Positions 25,197 to 34,108 of a DNA stretch of 64,000 bases are shown one piece after another. Location: positions 2,485,344-2,549,343 of the forward strand of contig LVEI03000001.1 in NCBI GenBank assembly GCA_001595385.3, in the 5' to 3' direction. Every line of letters begins with the position of its first letter. The stretch's first letter is position 1. The notes under the pieces were generated by a model. The model saw only the letters and a program-made list of their open reading frames with translations. It was not told the DNA's origin and made no database searches. The translations under genes were made by a program, and so were the position numbers. Origin of the DNA: Deltaproteobacteria bacterium GWC2_55_46 (GTDB lineage Bacteria; Desulfobacterota; GWC2-55-46).

Positions 25197-26644
25197 GCAA
25201 GCACGCGAAGACCAAGGCCTTGATAATAAACCCTGTGTGGGATACCCGCGGAAATGGCACCGGTTGCAGGAGCAATACGCGCTGGCCCCACATAAGGAAG
25301 GACAAATACCTGCTTTTTCCGATATACCTGGCGTACGCGGCTGCGGTCCTTGAAAGGGAAGGGGTAAGGGTAAAGGTCGTAGATGCGGTGGCTGAGGAGT
25401 TGGGGCTCCGCCAGCTGGTGAAACAGGCAAAGGCAGAGGCTCCTGAGTATTGCTTCATCGAATCGTCCACTCCGACAATAGACCAGGATCTTAAAAGTTC
25501 TATGTCGATAAAGGAAGCTACTGGCTCAAGAGTATTCCTGATAGGGGCGCACCCGACGGTTTTCCACAGGGAGCTGATGAAGGAAAACCCCTGGCTTGAC
25601 GGAGTGGTAAGGGGGGAGTTCGAGCTTACCATGAGGGACATAGTGTGCGGGCTCGAGTATCCCCTCATAGCGGGCCTGACATATCGTGACGGGACAGAGG
25701 TCAATGCGAACCCGGACAGGAGCCCCATAGAGAATCTTGACGACATGCCGTTTCCAGCCTGGCATCAGTTCGTCCTTAAGAAGTACGAAAGCCACCTGTA
25801 CGTGAGACCTTCCGCCATGGTCATTCCGACGAGGGGGTGCCCTTTCCAGTGCACCTATTGCCTGTGGCCTCAGGTCCTCTACGGCCACAGGCAGAGGAGG
25901 AGGTCCCCGGGCAATGTCTGCGACGAGATCGAGATGCTTATAGGGCTTTACGGGGTGAAGCACATACGTTTTGACGACGACACCTTCGCGCTCAACAAGC
26001 AGTATGTCATCGGATGCTGCGACGAGATGATAAAACGCGGCCTTCACAGGAAGATCACATGGAACTGCTTCGGCCATATCACGCAGCCGGACCATGAGAT
26101 GTATGAGCGCATGTCTGAGGCCGGGTGCACGAAGATAGCCGTGGGAGTGGAATCCGGGTCCGAAAGGATATTAAAGGTGATAAACAAGCCGATAGACCTG
26201 GAAAAGGCAAGGCAGGTGGTCAGGAGTTGCCGCAGGGCCGGGATTGAGATCTATTGCGACTTCATGATCGGGTTCCCTTACGAGACCGAGCAGGACATAA
26301 GAAAGAGCATGGATCTGGCCATAGAGCTCGACCCTGACTACATACAGGTCAGCTACGCCGTGCCGTACCCTGGCACGAAGATGCACAGCGATGGCGTGCG
26401 GGAGAAGTTCCTGAAATATCCGGCCGACTGGGAAAGGTACTCGTCCTGCGAAACAATGATAGACACGGGGACCATCGATGCGAAGAGGCTTGAGCAGATG
26501 TATGTCGAGTTCTGGCGCAGGTTCTATCTGAGGCCGGCCTTCATCATGAGGAACGCGAAGAAGGCGCTATCCTCTGCAGACAACATGAAGAAGGTTTCCA
26601 GAGGGGCTGTCTCGTTCTTCAACCGCTTCATGAGGCGGCAATGA
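25193..26644 (+). CDS. B12-binding-type radical SAM protein 3
   Basis: A 483-aa protein. The N-terminal domain has ALIINPVWDTRG, FLIGAHPTVFHREL and VVRGEFELTMRD; the radical SAM cluster is RGCPFQCTYC (Cys216, Cys220, Cys223), followed by RFDDDTFALNK and GVESGSERILKV. A basic tail with a short C-terminal helix completes it. It overlaps both the GT2 gene (ATGA) and the following GT4 gene (ATGA), so translation of all three is coupled and its substrate is probably an intermediate shared with these transferases. Reaction unknown. Confidence 0.87.
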   Translation: MSKHAKTKALIINPVWDTRGNGTGCRSNTRWPHIRKDKYLLFPIYLAYAAAVLEREGVRVKVVDAVAEELGLRQLVKQAKAEAPEYCFIESSTPTIDQDLKSSMSIKEATGSRVFLIGAHPTVFHRELMKENPWLDGVVRGEFELTMRDIVCGLEYPLIAGLTYRDGTEVNANPDRSPIENLDDMPFPAWHQFVLKKYESHLYVRPSAMVIPTRGCPFQCTYCLWPQVLYGHRQRRRSPGNVCDEIEMLIGLYGVKHIRFDDDTFALNKQYVIGCCDEMIKRGLHRKITWNCFGHITQPDHEMYERMSEAGCTKIAVGVESGSERILKVINKPIDLEKARQVVRSCRRAGIEIYCDFMIGFPYETEQDIRKSMDLAIELDPDYIQVSYAVPYPGTKMHSDGVREKFLKYPADWERYSSCETMIDTGTIDAKRLEQMYVEFWRRFYLRPAFIMRNAKKALSSADNMKKVSRGAVSFFNRFMRRQ

Positions 26645-27834
26645 AGATATGTATTGTCATGTGCTGGGGATTCGAGAAGCTCGACGGCAGCAACCTTCGG
26701 GTCTACTTCCTTTTGAATGAGCTTATCGGCAGGAACCACGATGTCACAGTGGTCCATTCGACAGAGGAGCAGGCCGAGTACACCCGAAGGCACTTCGGGT
26801 GCCGGTCGATCGGCGTGGGGCTGAAGATAAACCGCTGGGATACCGTCAAGGAGAAGATGAAAAGCTACTACCGCTTCGTCATGGCTGCTCGAAGCGCCGT
26901 TTCCGTGATCGACTGCGATGTTATCTTCGGGATAAGCCTCATAAATTCCATGGTTGTTGTGTCAAAGAAGGATGCCGGAAAAAGGATCATGTACGTGGAT
27001 TTCATGAGTCGGTACTTCCAGTACGGATACCCGGATGGCCTTAAGAACAAGATGGCCTTCAGAATGGGCAAAGCCCTGGAGGAGCGGACGATACGAAAGG
27101 CCGACAAGGTGCTGATGATAACCGGCGCGTTAAGGAACCTGGTGGACGGCAGGTATCACGAGAAGATCGAGATAGTGCCGGATGGCGCTGATACGGAACT
27201 GTTTAGGCCAGGGCTCAACTCGGGCGTTATCAGGAAGGAATACAACCTGAAAGACGAGTACATAATCGGGTACCAGGGCGGGATAGAGCCGCATGACGGG
27301 CTTCAGTTCCTTGCCCGGACCGCGCCCGCTATCCTCAAGGAGGCCCCGGCCACAAAGTTCCTGGTGGCGGGAAGGGGTTCGTACCTCGACAGGATAAAGC
27401 AGACCGTGAAAGACAACGGCACGCAGAGGAGCTGGATATTCACGGGGTGGGTGGATTTCAAGAAGATACCTTACTTCATGGCGGCGACAAACCTTAATGT
27501 GGTGCCAATACCCAGGCATCCTGCCACCCTCGGCGTCATTACCTTCAGGCTGCTGGAGAGCATGGCAGCCGGCGTTAGCGTCGTAGCGAGCGACCTTCCG
27601 GGCATCAGGGAGGTCGCCGACGAGACCATGATCGACTTCACGCATCCTGAAGATACCGCTCGGTTTGCCAATGACGTCCTGAGGGTGATGGGCAAGAGAG
27701 AAGAGGAGCTTGAGAGGCAAAGGGCGGCGGCGAGAAAAAGGGTCGAGCGGCTCGACTGGCGAAGGGTGGCGGAGAAAGACGCGGATTTCGTAGAGGGCAA
27801 AAAGCCCGGGTGCTGTAACCCGCAGATGTTTTAA
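26641..27834 (+). CDS. GT4-family glycosyltransferase
   Basis: A 397-aa GT-B fold enzyme. The acceptor domain begins CIVMCWGFEKLDGSNLR; the donor domain has IEIVPDGADTELFRP, GYQGGIEPHDGL and the nucleotide-sugar site FRLLESMAAGVSVVASDLPG with the conserved Glu. It is cytoplasmic and uses an NDP-sugar; donor and linkage are unknown. It overlaps the radical SAM gene by 4 bases. Confidence 0.88.
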   Translation: MKICIVMCWGFEKLDGSNLRVYFLLNELIGRNHDVTVVHSTEEQAEYTRRHFGCRSIGVGLKINRWDTVKEKMKSYYRFVMAARSAVSVIDCDVIFGISLINSMVVVSKKDAGKRIMYVDFMSRYFQYGYPDGLKNKMAFRMGKALEERTIRKADKVLMITGALRNLVDGRYHEKIEIVPDGADTELFRPGLNSGVIRKEYNLKDEYIIGYQGGIEPHDGLQFLARTAPAILKEAPATKFLVAGRGSYLDRIKQTVKDNGTQRSWIFTGWVDFKKIPYFMAATNLNVVPIPRHPATLGVITFRLLESMAAGVSVVASDLPGIREVADETMIDFTHPEDTARFANDVLRVMGKREEELERQRAAARKRVERLDWRRVAEKDADFVEGKKPGCCNPQMF

Positions 27835-27975
27835 CGCAAGATATTCAGTGAAACTCTGAAAGATTCTCGGTTGATGACATCGCGAGGTCTGGAGACAGGG
27901 CAATCTCAAAGTCGATTTGCCTGGAAGCGAGAATTGGTTCTCTCGCTTCCGTTTATCGAAGAAGGAGGGTGGCGG

Positions 27976-28965
27976 ATGAAGGCGTTGGTGACGGGAGGGG
28001 CCGGGTTCATCGGCTCCCACGTGGCGGAGGAGCTATTGAGGAAAAAAATAGATTGCGTTGTGCTGGACGACCTCAGCGGAGGCTTCAAGGAGAATGTCCC
28101 TGACGGAGCGGAGTTCGTTTGCGGTTCCATACTCGATGAAGGGCTGGTAAACCGCCTTTTCGCCGAGCACCGATTCGACTACGTTTACCACCTTGCGGCC
28201 TATGCCGCCGAGGGGCTCAGCCACTTCATCAAGCGGTTCAATTACCAGAACAACCTTCTGGGAAGCGTGAATATCATAAACGCGTCCGTCAACTTCGGGG
28301 CGAAGTGTCTCGTCTTCACATCGTCCATCGCCGTGTACGGCAAAAACCAGCTCCCGATGAGCGAGGATCTGACGCCTACGCCCGAGGACCCTTACGGGAT
28401 AGCGAAATACGCGGTAGAGCAGGAGCTGAAGGTGTCGAAAGAGATGTTCGGCCTCGATTACATAATCTTCAGGCCCCACAACGTGTACGGCGAAAGGCAG
28501 AACACGGGCGACAGGTACAGAAATGTCATCGGGATATTCATGAACCAGATAACGCAGGGAAGTCCAGTTACGGTCTTCGGGGACGGCGAGCAGACAAGGG
28601 CCTTCAGCTATGTGGGCGACGTGGCCCCGGTGATAGCGGCTTCGGCCTTTAAGCCCGAGTGCTACGGTCATGTGTTCAATATCGGCGCCGACGAGGTCTA
28701 CACGGTAAACGAGCTTGCGAAAGAGGTGTTCAGGGCCATCGGGACAAAAACCTCGATAGATTACCTGGCCGAGAGGAAAGAGGTCAAGCACGCGTACTCC
28801 GACCATAGGAAGGTAAGGGAGTTCTTCGGGGACCGGAAAAGGACCGCACTGAGGGAAGGGCTCGCGAAGATGGCCGGATGGGTCAAGGAGGCGGGATGCA
28901 GGGAGAGCCCCAGGTTCGAGAACATCGAGATAAGGATGAACCTCCCCGAAGTCTGGACACTGTAG
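27976..28965 (+). CDS. NDP-sugar epimerase/dehydratase (extended SDR)
   Basis: A 329-aa extended SDR with TGGAGFIGSHVAEELL, the diagnostic LDDLSGG after the second strand, TSSIAVYG, the catalytic pair in PYGIAKYAVEQ (YxxxK), FRPHNVYGERQ and TRAFSYVGDV. This is close to the UDP-glucose 4-epimerase/UDP-glucuronate decarboxylase group. ATG 27976 follows GGAGGGTGGCGG; the longer frame to 27871 adds 35 residues without family character. It is followed after 10 bases by a GT2-like gene. Confidence 0.9.
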   Translation: MKALVTGGAGFIGSHVAEELLRKKIDCVVLDDLSGGFKENVPDGAEFVCGSILDEGLVNRLFAEHRFDYVYHLAAYAAEGLSHFIKRFNYQNNLLGSVNIINASVNFGAKCLVFTSSIAVYGKNQLPMSEDLTPTPEDPYGIAKYAVEQELKVSKEMFGLDYIIFRPHNVYGERQNTGDRYRNVIGIFMNQITQGSPVTVFGDGEQTRAFSYVGDVAPVIAASAFKPECYGHVFNIGADEVYTVNELAKEVFRAIGTKTSIDYLAERKEVKHAYSDHRKVREFFGDRKRTALREGLAKMAGWVKEAGCRESPRFENIEIRMNLPEVWTL

Positions 28966-28975
28966 GCGGACATCC

Positions 28976-29791
28976 ATGAGGAGCGCCCGGAGCGGCAAAA
29001 AGATAGGGCTCATGATCCCGTGCTATAACGTTGAGCCTTTCATTGCGGACGTGCTGCGCGGGATACCGGAAGGCGTCTACGAAAGGCTGGAGACGCTTCT
29101 TGTCATAGACAACCACAGCGAGGACAGGACAAGAGAGGCCGTGCTGCGTACTCGCAGCGAGATGTCCCGCGGAAGGATCAGGCTTCTTTGCAACAGGAGG
29201 AACCTCGATCTCGGAGGGAGCTACAAGGCAGGATTCGACTACTTCATAGGCAACTCATTCGACTATCTCATCGTGGTCCACGGCCGTGGCCAGGGACAGG
29301 CCGGCGTGGACGCGGAGAACTTCATAAGGATCATCGATTCGGGAGACCTCTTCGATTTCATGGGGTGCAGCAGGTTCCTCAACAGAAGCGAGCTTACAAA
29401 CTATCCGGCTCTAAGGAGGTACGGCAATTACCTGGTGATAGGGCTTCAGCGCCTGGCGACCGGCAAAGGGATGTCGGATCCCGGCACGGGCCATTTCTGC
29501 GTGAATCTGAAGACGCTGGCCACGATCCCGTACCGTAACCTTACCAGCAAGAGGCATTTTAATAATGAGCTTCAGATGAGCCTTGCGCTTAAAGGAGCGG
29601 TGATGAGGGAGGTCCCCCACGTGTGGCATGCGTTCTCCTACGAAAAGGCGAAGTTCAACATCTGGACGCTCGGGTTCGACATAGTGGGTTCGCTTACGAA
29701 GTTCTATCTCACAAAAAAGGGGCTCGCGAGGTTCAGGGAGTTTTCAGGGGAACAAGATGCCGTTAAAAATCCGGAAGACGACATCATCTGA
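28976..29791 (+). CDS. GT2-like protein lacking a canonical DxD motif
   Basis: A 271-aa protein with a GT-A fold start (KIGLMIPCYNVEPFIADVL, VIDNHSEDRT, NLDLGGSYKAGFDYF). At the place where GT2 enzymes carry D-x-D (usually DADGQ), it reads VHGRGQGQ, so the metal-binding aspartates are gone. The rest (GCSRFLNRSEL, PGTGHFCVNLKTL) is well conserved with polyprenol-phosphate-type GT2s. Either it has another donor-binding mode or it is a catalytically altered partner of the GT2 at 24240-25196. No membrane helices are visible at the C-terminus, unlike that paralogue. Confidence 0.78.
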   Translation: MRSARSGKKIGLMIPCYNVEPFIADVLRGIPEGVYERLETLLVIDNHSEDRTREAVLRTRSEMSRGRIRLLCNRRNLDLGGSYKAGFDYFIGNSFDYLIVVHGRGQGQAGVDAENFIRIIDSGDLFDFMGCSRFLNRSELTNYPALRRYGNYLVIGLQRLATGKGMSDPGTGHFCVNLKTLATIPYRNLTSKRHFNNELQMSLALKGAVMREVPHVWHAFSYEKAKFNIWTLGFDIVGSLTKFYLTKKGLARFREFSGEQDAVKNPEDDII

Positions 29792-29816
29792 CAGGTTGCG
29801 TAAAAACGCAACCTGT
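29791..29816 (+). terminator. Hairpin directly after the GT2-like gene
   Basis: A perfect 11-base inverted repeat (ACAGGTTGCGT / ACGCAACCTGT) with an AAAA loop starts at the last base of the stop codon. It resembles an intrinsic terminator, although only TT follows it. It may instead protect the 3' end of the transcript. Confidence 0.5.
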
Positions 29817-29817
29817 T

Positions 29818-29985
29818 AAGCAATCCATGGGCGATTGCCCCTGGGTGCTCGCCGTCTCACGAAGTGATAAGGCGAGCTATGCAAAAGCAATTTTTCCTGC
29901 CGGGCAGAACGGAGTTCTGCCATTCACTTCGGCCAAGTCGTTGCTGAAAAAGCCATGGATGGACTTTTTCAGCATCCTGCTAAGA
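29818..29985. repeat. Dispersed palindromic repeat, long copy
   Basis: The left end AAGCAATCCATGG (29818-29830) and the right end with GCTGAAAAAG / CTTTTTCAGC (29943-29952 and 29964-29973, a perfect 10-base stem) both recur in the short copy at 6393-6450. About 110 bases of unique non-coding DNA lie between. The ends are roughly inverted (CAATCCATGG versus CCATGGATGG), which suggests a small non-autonomous mobile element. It fills the gap between the GT2-like gene and the flippase-kinase fusion. Confidence 0.6.
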
Positions 29986-29989
29986 GACT

Positions 29990-32131
29990 ATGAATAAACG
30001 CTTTCTCATAATCCTTTTCGGCGGCGGGGTCCTTGTGAGCGGGGCATACTTCTATTTCTTCTTCAAGGAGAACCATTTCGCCATGGCCGCATTTCCAGCG
30101 ACACTGAGGTTGCAGTACGCCCTTTACGCGGCGCTTTTTTTCCTTGCCGGAGAATTCGTCCGCGTAAAGAACTCCCAGATACTCGTCGGCCTGATAGCAC
30201 CGAACAGGTTCGCAGACCTTTTCCGGGCGCAGGCGTTCGGGTCGCTCTTTAACGTGTTCATGCCTTTCCGCACAGGAGAGCTTGTGAGGGCATATGTGCT
30301 CGGAAGGATGCTGACCTGCAGCAGGACCTCCATTTTAATGACCATAGTTGTGGAAAGGATGGCGGACCTCCTCGTGCTCGTCTTTTTCCTCTCCGGCCTC
30401 CTGGCCTTCAACTCGCTGTTTCTCAAGATGGCCTTTTTGAACTCCCCGTCATTTTATCTGCTCTACGCCTACCTGCTGGCGCTTTTCCTCGCGGCCTTGG
30501 TCGTTCTTTACCTCATGGCCTCGCAGAACCGCTATCTGCTGAGAGCAATATACAGGTCCACTGTCCTTTTCAATGACGCAATCAGAGACCGGCTGAGGTA
30601 CGCATTGTGGGGAAGCATCTGCTCAGTACGCACAATATTCCTGAAGGCAAGGCTGGGCAGGTATGTCGCTCAGGCGGCCGCCATGTGGCTACTGTACGTC
30701 TCCGGGGCCTTTTTCGCGGTCAAGGCCTTCTATCTTTTTGAGCCGTGGCAGGCCCTTTTCCTTTCGTTCTCAAGCTTCCTGTGCCTGGCCGTCCCGTCGG
30801 GGCCGGGCTTCCTTGGGACATTCAACTATTATTTTCTTGAGATCCTTCGCCCTGTCACAGGGGGGGGAGGGGCCGAAAGCCATGTCGTGTTCACTTTTTT
30901 TATATGGGGCCTGATCGTCATGACGCCTGTTACATCGGGCGGGATTTTTCTTTTATTGTACAAGAGGCAGAAATCGCCATTCGACCGAAACGACCTCTAC
31001 CTCAACAAGCTCATGAGACATGACAACATATCTTCCGACTTAAGCCACTTCCTGGACGAATATTTTTCCCAGAACATGATCTACAGCATAGTCACAGGGT
31101 TCGAGACCGAAGGGGCCTCGAAGGTGATGACGGTCTTCAAGGGAGGCTCGAACGCGGTGACGCTCTTGATGTGTGGCCAGGACAGGGACAAGTTCGTCCG
31201 CAAAATAGCGTTGCCCCAATACGAGGGAAAACTGAGGGCGCAGTACCAGTGGCTCCGGTCCTACGACCTTCCTGAGTTCCCCAAGCCTCTTTCCTGCTCG
31301 AAGAACGAGAGGTTTTACTGCTACGACCTCAAGTACTACGGCGAGTACGCGCCGTTTTTCGATTACATTCACAAGAACCCGCTTGCCAGTTCCGTAAAGG
31401 TGCTCGAATCGATACTCGATTTCATGAACAGGAGGGTCTATCTGAACGGCAGGCAGGTACGGTCTGAAAAGACGATGAGCGAATACATAAGCCGCAAGGC
31501 AGTGGGCAAGGTCATGGATGTTGCCGCCATGAGCCCCGTAATGCGAAGGCTCCTAAGCTTCGAACAGATAGAGATAAACGGGATCCTTTACGACAACTTT
31601 CATTCGATCCTTCGCAAGATCATGGACTCAAAGGAGATTTTAGAGGAGCTTTCGAGCTTTCGCGAATGCCAGATACACGGAGACCTAACGGTAGATAACA
31701 TAATCGTAAATGACGGCAGGTTCATACTTCTTGACCCTAATGACGAGAACGCGGTCTCCGACCCGATGGTTGACATAGCGAAGCTGTACCAGTCGCTGCA
31801 CTCAGGGTATGAGTTCCTCTGCGATATAAACGAGGTAAGGGTCGACGGCCATAGGATAAGCTTCAAGGAGCAGCTATCGAACAGGTACCAGAACCTTTTC
31901 CACAGCCTCGACCGGAAGATGAGAAGAGAACTGGCGCCGAAGGACTACAGGTCGCTATTTTTTCATGAGGGCGTACACTACTGCAGGATGCTGCCTTACA
32001 AGGCAAGGCAGAACGAGCATACGCTTCCGCTTTTCTATTCGGTAGGTGTGCGCCTTTTCAACGAATACTATGCGCAGTGCACGAAAGAAAAAAACTCTGA
32101 AAAGGTCGAGGGGCTGAGATGGGCACATTGA
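29990..32131 (+). CDS. Fusion of YbhN/LPG-synthase-type membrane domain and an APH-like kinase
   Basis: A 713-aa two-part protein. Residues 1-325 form a multi-spanning domain of the UPF0104/lysylphosphatidylglycerol synthase TM family (RFADLFRAQAFGSLFNVF, PFRTGELVRAYVLGR, VVERMADLLVLVFFLSG, PSGPGFLGTFNYYFLE); related proteins act on lipid-linked substrates at the membrane. Residues 350-713 form a soluble aminoglycoside/choline-kinase-like domain with the catalytic loop HGDLTVDN (563-570) and the metal site LDPND (581-585). The next gene, overlapping by 13 bases, is a nucleotidyltransferase-HAD protein, the usual partner of a small-molecule kinase. I infer phosphorylation of an alcohol or sugar destined for NDP activation; fusion to the membrane domain is unusual. 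Confidence 0.82.
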   Translation: MNKRFLIILFGGGVLVSGAYFYFFFKENHFAMAAFPATLRLQYALYAALFFLAGEFVRVKNSQILVGLIAPNRFADLFRAQAFGSLFNVFMPFRTGELVRAYVLGRMLTCSRTSILMTIVVERMADLLVLVFFLSGLLAFNSLFLKMAFLNSPSFYLLYAYLLALFLAALVVLYLMASQNRYLLRAIYRSTVLFNDAIRDRLRYALWGSICSVRTIFLKARLGRYVAQAAAMWLLYVSGAFFAVKAFYLFEPWQALFLSFSSFLCLAVPSGPGFLGTFNYYFLEILRPVTGGGGAESHVVFTFFIWGLIVMTPVTSGGIFLLLYKRQKSPFDRNDLYLNKLMRHDNISSDLSHFLDEYFSQNMIYSIVTGFETEGASKVMTVFKGGSNAVTLLMCGQDRDKFVRKIALPQYEGKLRAQYQWLRSYDLPEFPKPLSCSKNERFYCYDLKYYGEYAPFFDYIHKNPLASSVKVLESILDFMNRRVYLNGRQVRSEKTMSEYISRKAVGKVMDVAAMSPVMRRLLSFEQIEINGILYDNFHSILRKIMDSKEILEELSSFRECQIHGDLTVDNIIVNDGRFILLDPNDENAVSDPMVDIAKLYQSLHSGYEFLCDINEVRVDGHRISFKEQLSNRYQNLFHSLDRKMRRELAPKDYRSLFFHEGVHYCRMLPYKARQNEHTLPLFYSVGVRLFNEYYAQCTKEKNSEKVEGLRWAH

Positions 32132-33180
32132 TAGTGCCTTGCGCAGGGCGCTCAACGAGGTTTCCCATGGTCAGGCCGAAGTGGATGCTCACCTATCCCG
32201 ACGGCAAGCTCATGGCGGAAAAGGCGGTGGAAGGCCTTAGTCTGCCTTTCGCTGCAAGGGTGATCGTGACCGTGGTAGATGAACACTGCCGTAGATACTC
32301 GGCTGATAAGGTGGCTGCCCAGGCCTTCGGCGGCAAGGCCGAGGTCTGCGTCCTCGACGGGTTTACCCGGTCGCAGAGCGAGACGATTGCGATGACGATA
32401 AGGAAGATGGGGGTAAGCGGCCCGCTTGTGGCGAAGGACTCTGACGGATTCGTGAAAGTGGGCATTGAAAGGCCGGGCAACTTCCTGGTCGGCGTGGATA
32501 TAAGGAAAAGACGTGAGGTAAGGGACGTGGGCTCGAAGAGCTTTATAGTCCTCGACGGGGACAGGCGCGTTGCCGACATAGTGGAGAAGTCGGCAAGCTC
32601 GAACATTATCTGCACAGGGGTCTACGGGTTTGAATCCGCCGAGGGTTTTCTTGATGTTTACGATGAGATAGACGGCTCATGGCAGGGCAAAGGCGAGATA
32701 TATCTCAGCCATGTAGTCTCGCGCCTTATACGCAGAAAAAGCGCCTTCGCGTTCCTTGAAGCGGAGGACTACGAGGACTGGGGGCTTCTCTGCGACTGGT
32801 ACAGGGTCTTGAGGCGCAAAAGGACTTACTTCATAGACGTGGACGGGGTCATCTTCAGGAACAAGGGGAAGTACGGGCTGGACAACTGGGACGGCGAGGA
32901 CGAGCCCCTTGCAAATAACATCTCGGTCATCAAGGGATGGGCCGAGCAGGGCGCGCAGATAGTCGTGTGCACCTCAAGGCCGGAGAGGTACAGGGAGAAG
33001 CTCGAAGCCTCTCTTAAAAGGCACGGGATAAGCTGGCACTCCATCGTCATGGGCTGCAATCACGCTCAAAGGGTAATCGTAAACGACTTCGCAAGGACAA
33101 ACCCGTACCCTTCTTGCTCGGCCGTAAGCATCCCGCGCGACGGCGATGAGCTTGATAAGTACGCCTTGTCTGAAGAATAG
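32119..33180 (+). CDS. Nucleotidyltransferase fused to a HAD-like phosphatase domain
   Basis: A 353-aa protein. The N-terminal NTP-transferase domain carries PCAGRSTRFPMVRPKWML, a variant of the GxGxRxxPxTxxxPK signature, and a later CTGVYGFESAEGFL. From about residue 235, a HAD domain has motif I YFIDVDGVIF, a motif II-like VVCTSRPERY and a late IVNDF. Such proteins sit in capsule clusters next to an APH-like kinase and make an NDP-activated substituent. The overlap with the kinase fusion supports this. The HAD part could trim a phosphate or be regulatory. Substrate not deducible. Confidence 0.85.
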   Translation: MGTLIVPCAGRSTRFPMVRPKWMLTYPDGKLMAEKAVEGLSLPFAARVIVTVVDEHCRRYSADKVAAQAFGGKAEVCVLDGFTRSQSETIAMTIRKMGVSGPLVAKDSDGFVKVGIERPGNFLVGVDIRKRREVRDVGSKSFIVLDGDRRVADIVEKSASSNIICTGVYGFESAEGFLDVYDEIDGSWQGKGEIYLSHVVSRLIRRKSAFAFLEAEDYEDWGLLCDWYRVLRRKRTYFIDVDGVIFRNKGKYGLDNWDGEDEPLANNISVIKGWAEQGAQIVVCTSRPERYREKLEASLKRHGISWHSIVMGCNHAQRVIVNDFARTNPYPSCSAVSIPRDGDELDKYALSEE

Positions 33181-33189
33181 GAGGAGGAG

Positions 33190-34104
33190 TTGGGCGGCAG
33201 GCAGCCGGTAACGTACGCATACCTGGAGACAACGAACTTCTGCAACATCGACTGCAGGTTCTGCAACAGAAGGGATGTCGTCAGGCAGCCCAGGCACATG
33301 GGCCTCAAGGAGTGGGATATCGTGCTCGATAAACTGTCCTCGGAGCCGATCAGGGAGGCCAAGCTAATGGGCCTCGGAGAGCCGTTCCTGCATCCTGAGT
33401 TTCATAAGATATGCCGCAGGTTCAAGGAGACTTTCCCGGAGGCCTTTACCATCACAGCGACCAATTGCCAGCATGGATTGAACGGCAACTTCATCAAGGC
33501 GCTGCCTTTCATAGGGCTGCTCTATCTTTCGGTGGACGGGCATGCTGAAAACTACGAGAGGGAAAGAAGGGGCGCGAGATGGGCCAGGTTGCTGAGGTTC
33601 CTGGACGGGCTCTCAGCCGTCGACAGGGGGCAGACGCGCATGGCAATAAACTTCGTAGTTACCGACAGGAACTGCCGGGACATAGAGAAGATCAATCTCC
33701 TTGTGCGCGAGAGGTATCCCTGGATCGAGGAGGTCAGGCTGAATATAGCCCAGTGGTGGGGCGAGGGGCAGGACATAAGGGTGGAGTTCACAGAGAATCT
33801 TTATGAGACCCTGATCAGGTACAAAACAAACGTGAAAGGCAAGGCGCCCTGGGATTTTCACGATTGCTTCTGGCCCAGAAGCGGCTTCTACATGGACGTG
33901 AACGGAGACGTGAGGATATGCTGCCTGAATACGTCGTCGAGCCCGGTGGGCAACATATTCAGGTCTTCACTCGACGAGCTGCTCGGCTCGCCTAAGAGGC
34001 TTCAGGTGGCCGAGGAATGCAGGCTGGACAGCCCTGGCGTCCACTGCAGGAGGTGCGACTACAAGAAGCTTTCAAGCGTGCTTGAAAGGATCTTCAGAGA
34101 GTGA
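33190..34104 (+). CDS. Radical SAM protein with SPASM-like C-terminus (A)
   Basis: A 304-aa protein that starts directly with the radical SAM core: ETTNFCNIDCRFC (Cys18, Cys22, Cys25). The C-terminus has further cysteines (DVRICCLNT and CRRCDYKKL) as in SPASM/twitch domains that bind an auxiliary Fe-S cluster. The TTG start at 33190 is set by the strong GAGGAGGAG at 33181-33189 and lies 9 bases after the upstream stop. It lacks a cobalamin-binding domain. SPASM-type enzymes include peptide modifiers and sugar or alcohol dehydrogenases; its place after the kinase and nucleotidyltransferase genes favours a small-molecule or sugar substrate (inference). Confidence 0.85.
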   Translation: MGGRQPVTYAYLETTNFCNIDCRFCNRRDVVRQPRHMGLKEWDIVLDKLSSEPIREAKLMGLGEPFLHPEFHKICRRFKETFPEAFTITATNCQHGLNGNFIKALPFIGLLYLSVDGHAENYERERRGARWARLLRFLDGLSAVDRGQTRMAINFVVTDRNCRDIEKINLLVRERYPWIEEVRLNIAQWWGEGQDIRVEFTENLYETLIRYKTNVKGKAPWDFHDCFWPRSGFYMDVNGDVRICCLNTSSSPVGNIFRSSLDELLGSPKRLQVAEECRLDSPGVHCRRCDYKKLSSVLERIFRE

Positions 34105-34108
34105 GCGC

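Noticed and set aside
28033-29013. 326-aa minus-strand frame across the SDR and GT2-like genes
   Set aside because: Antisense to two clearly conserved genes; no family features and no ribosome site.
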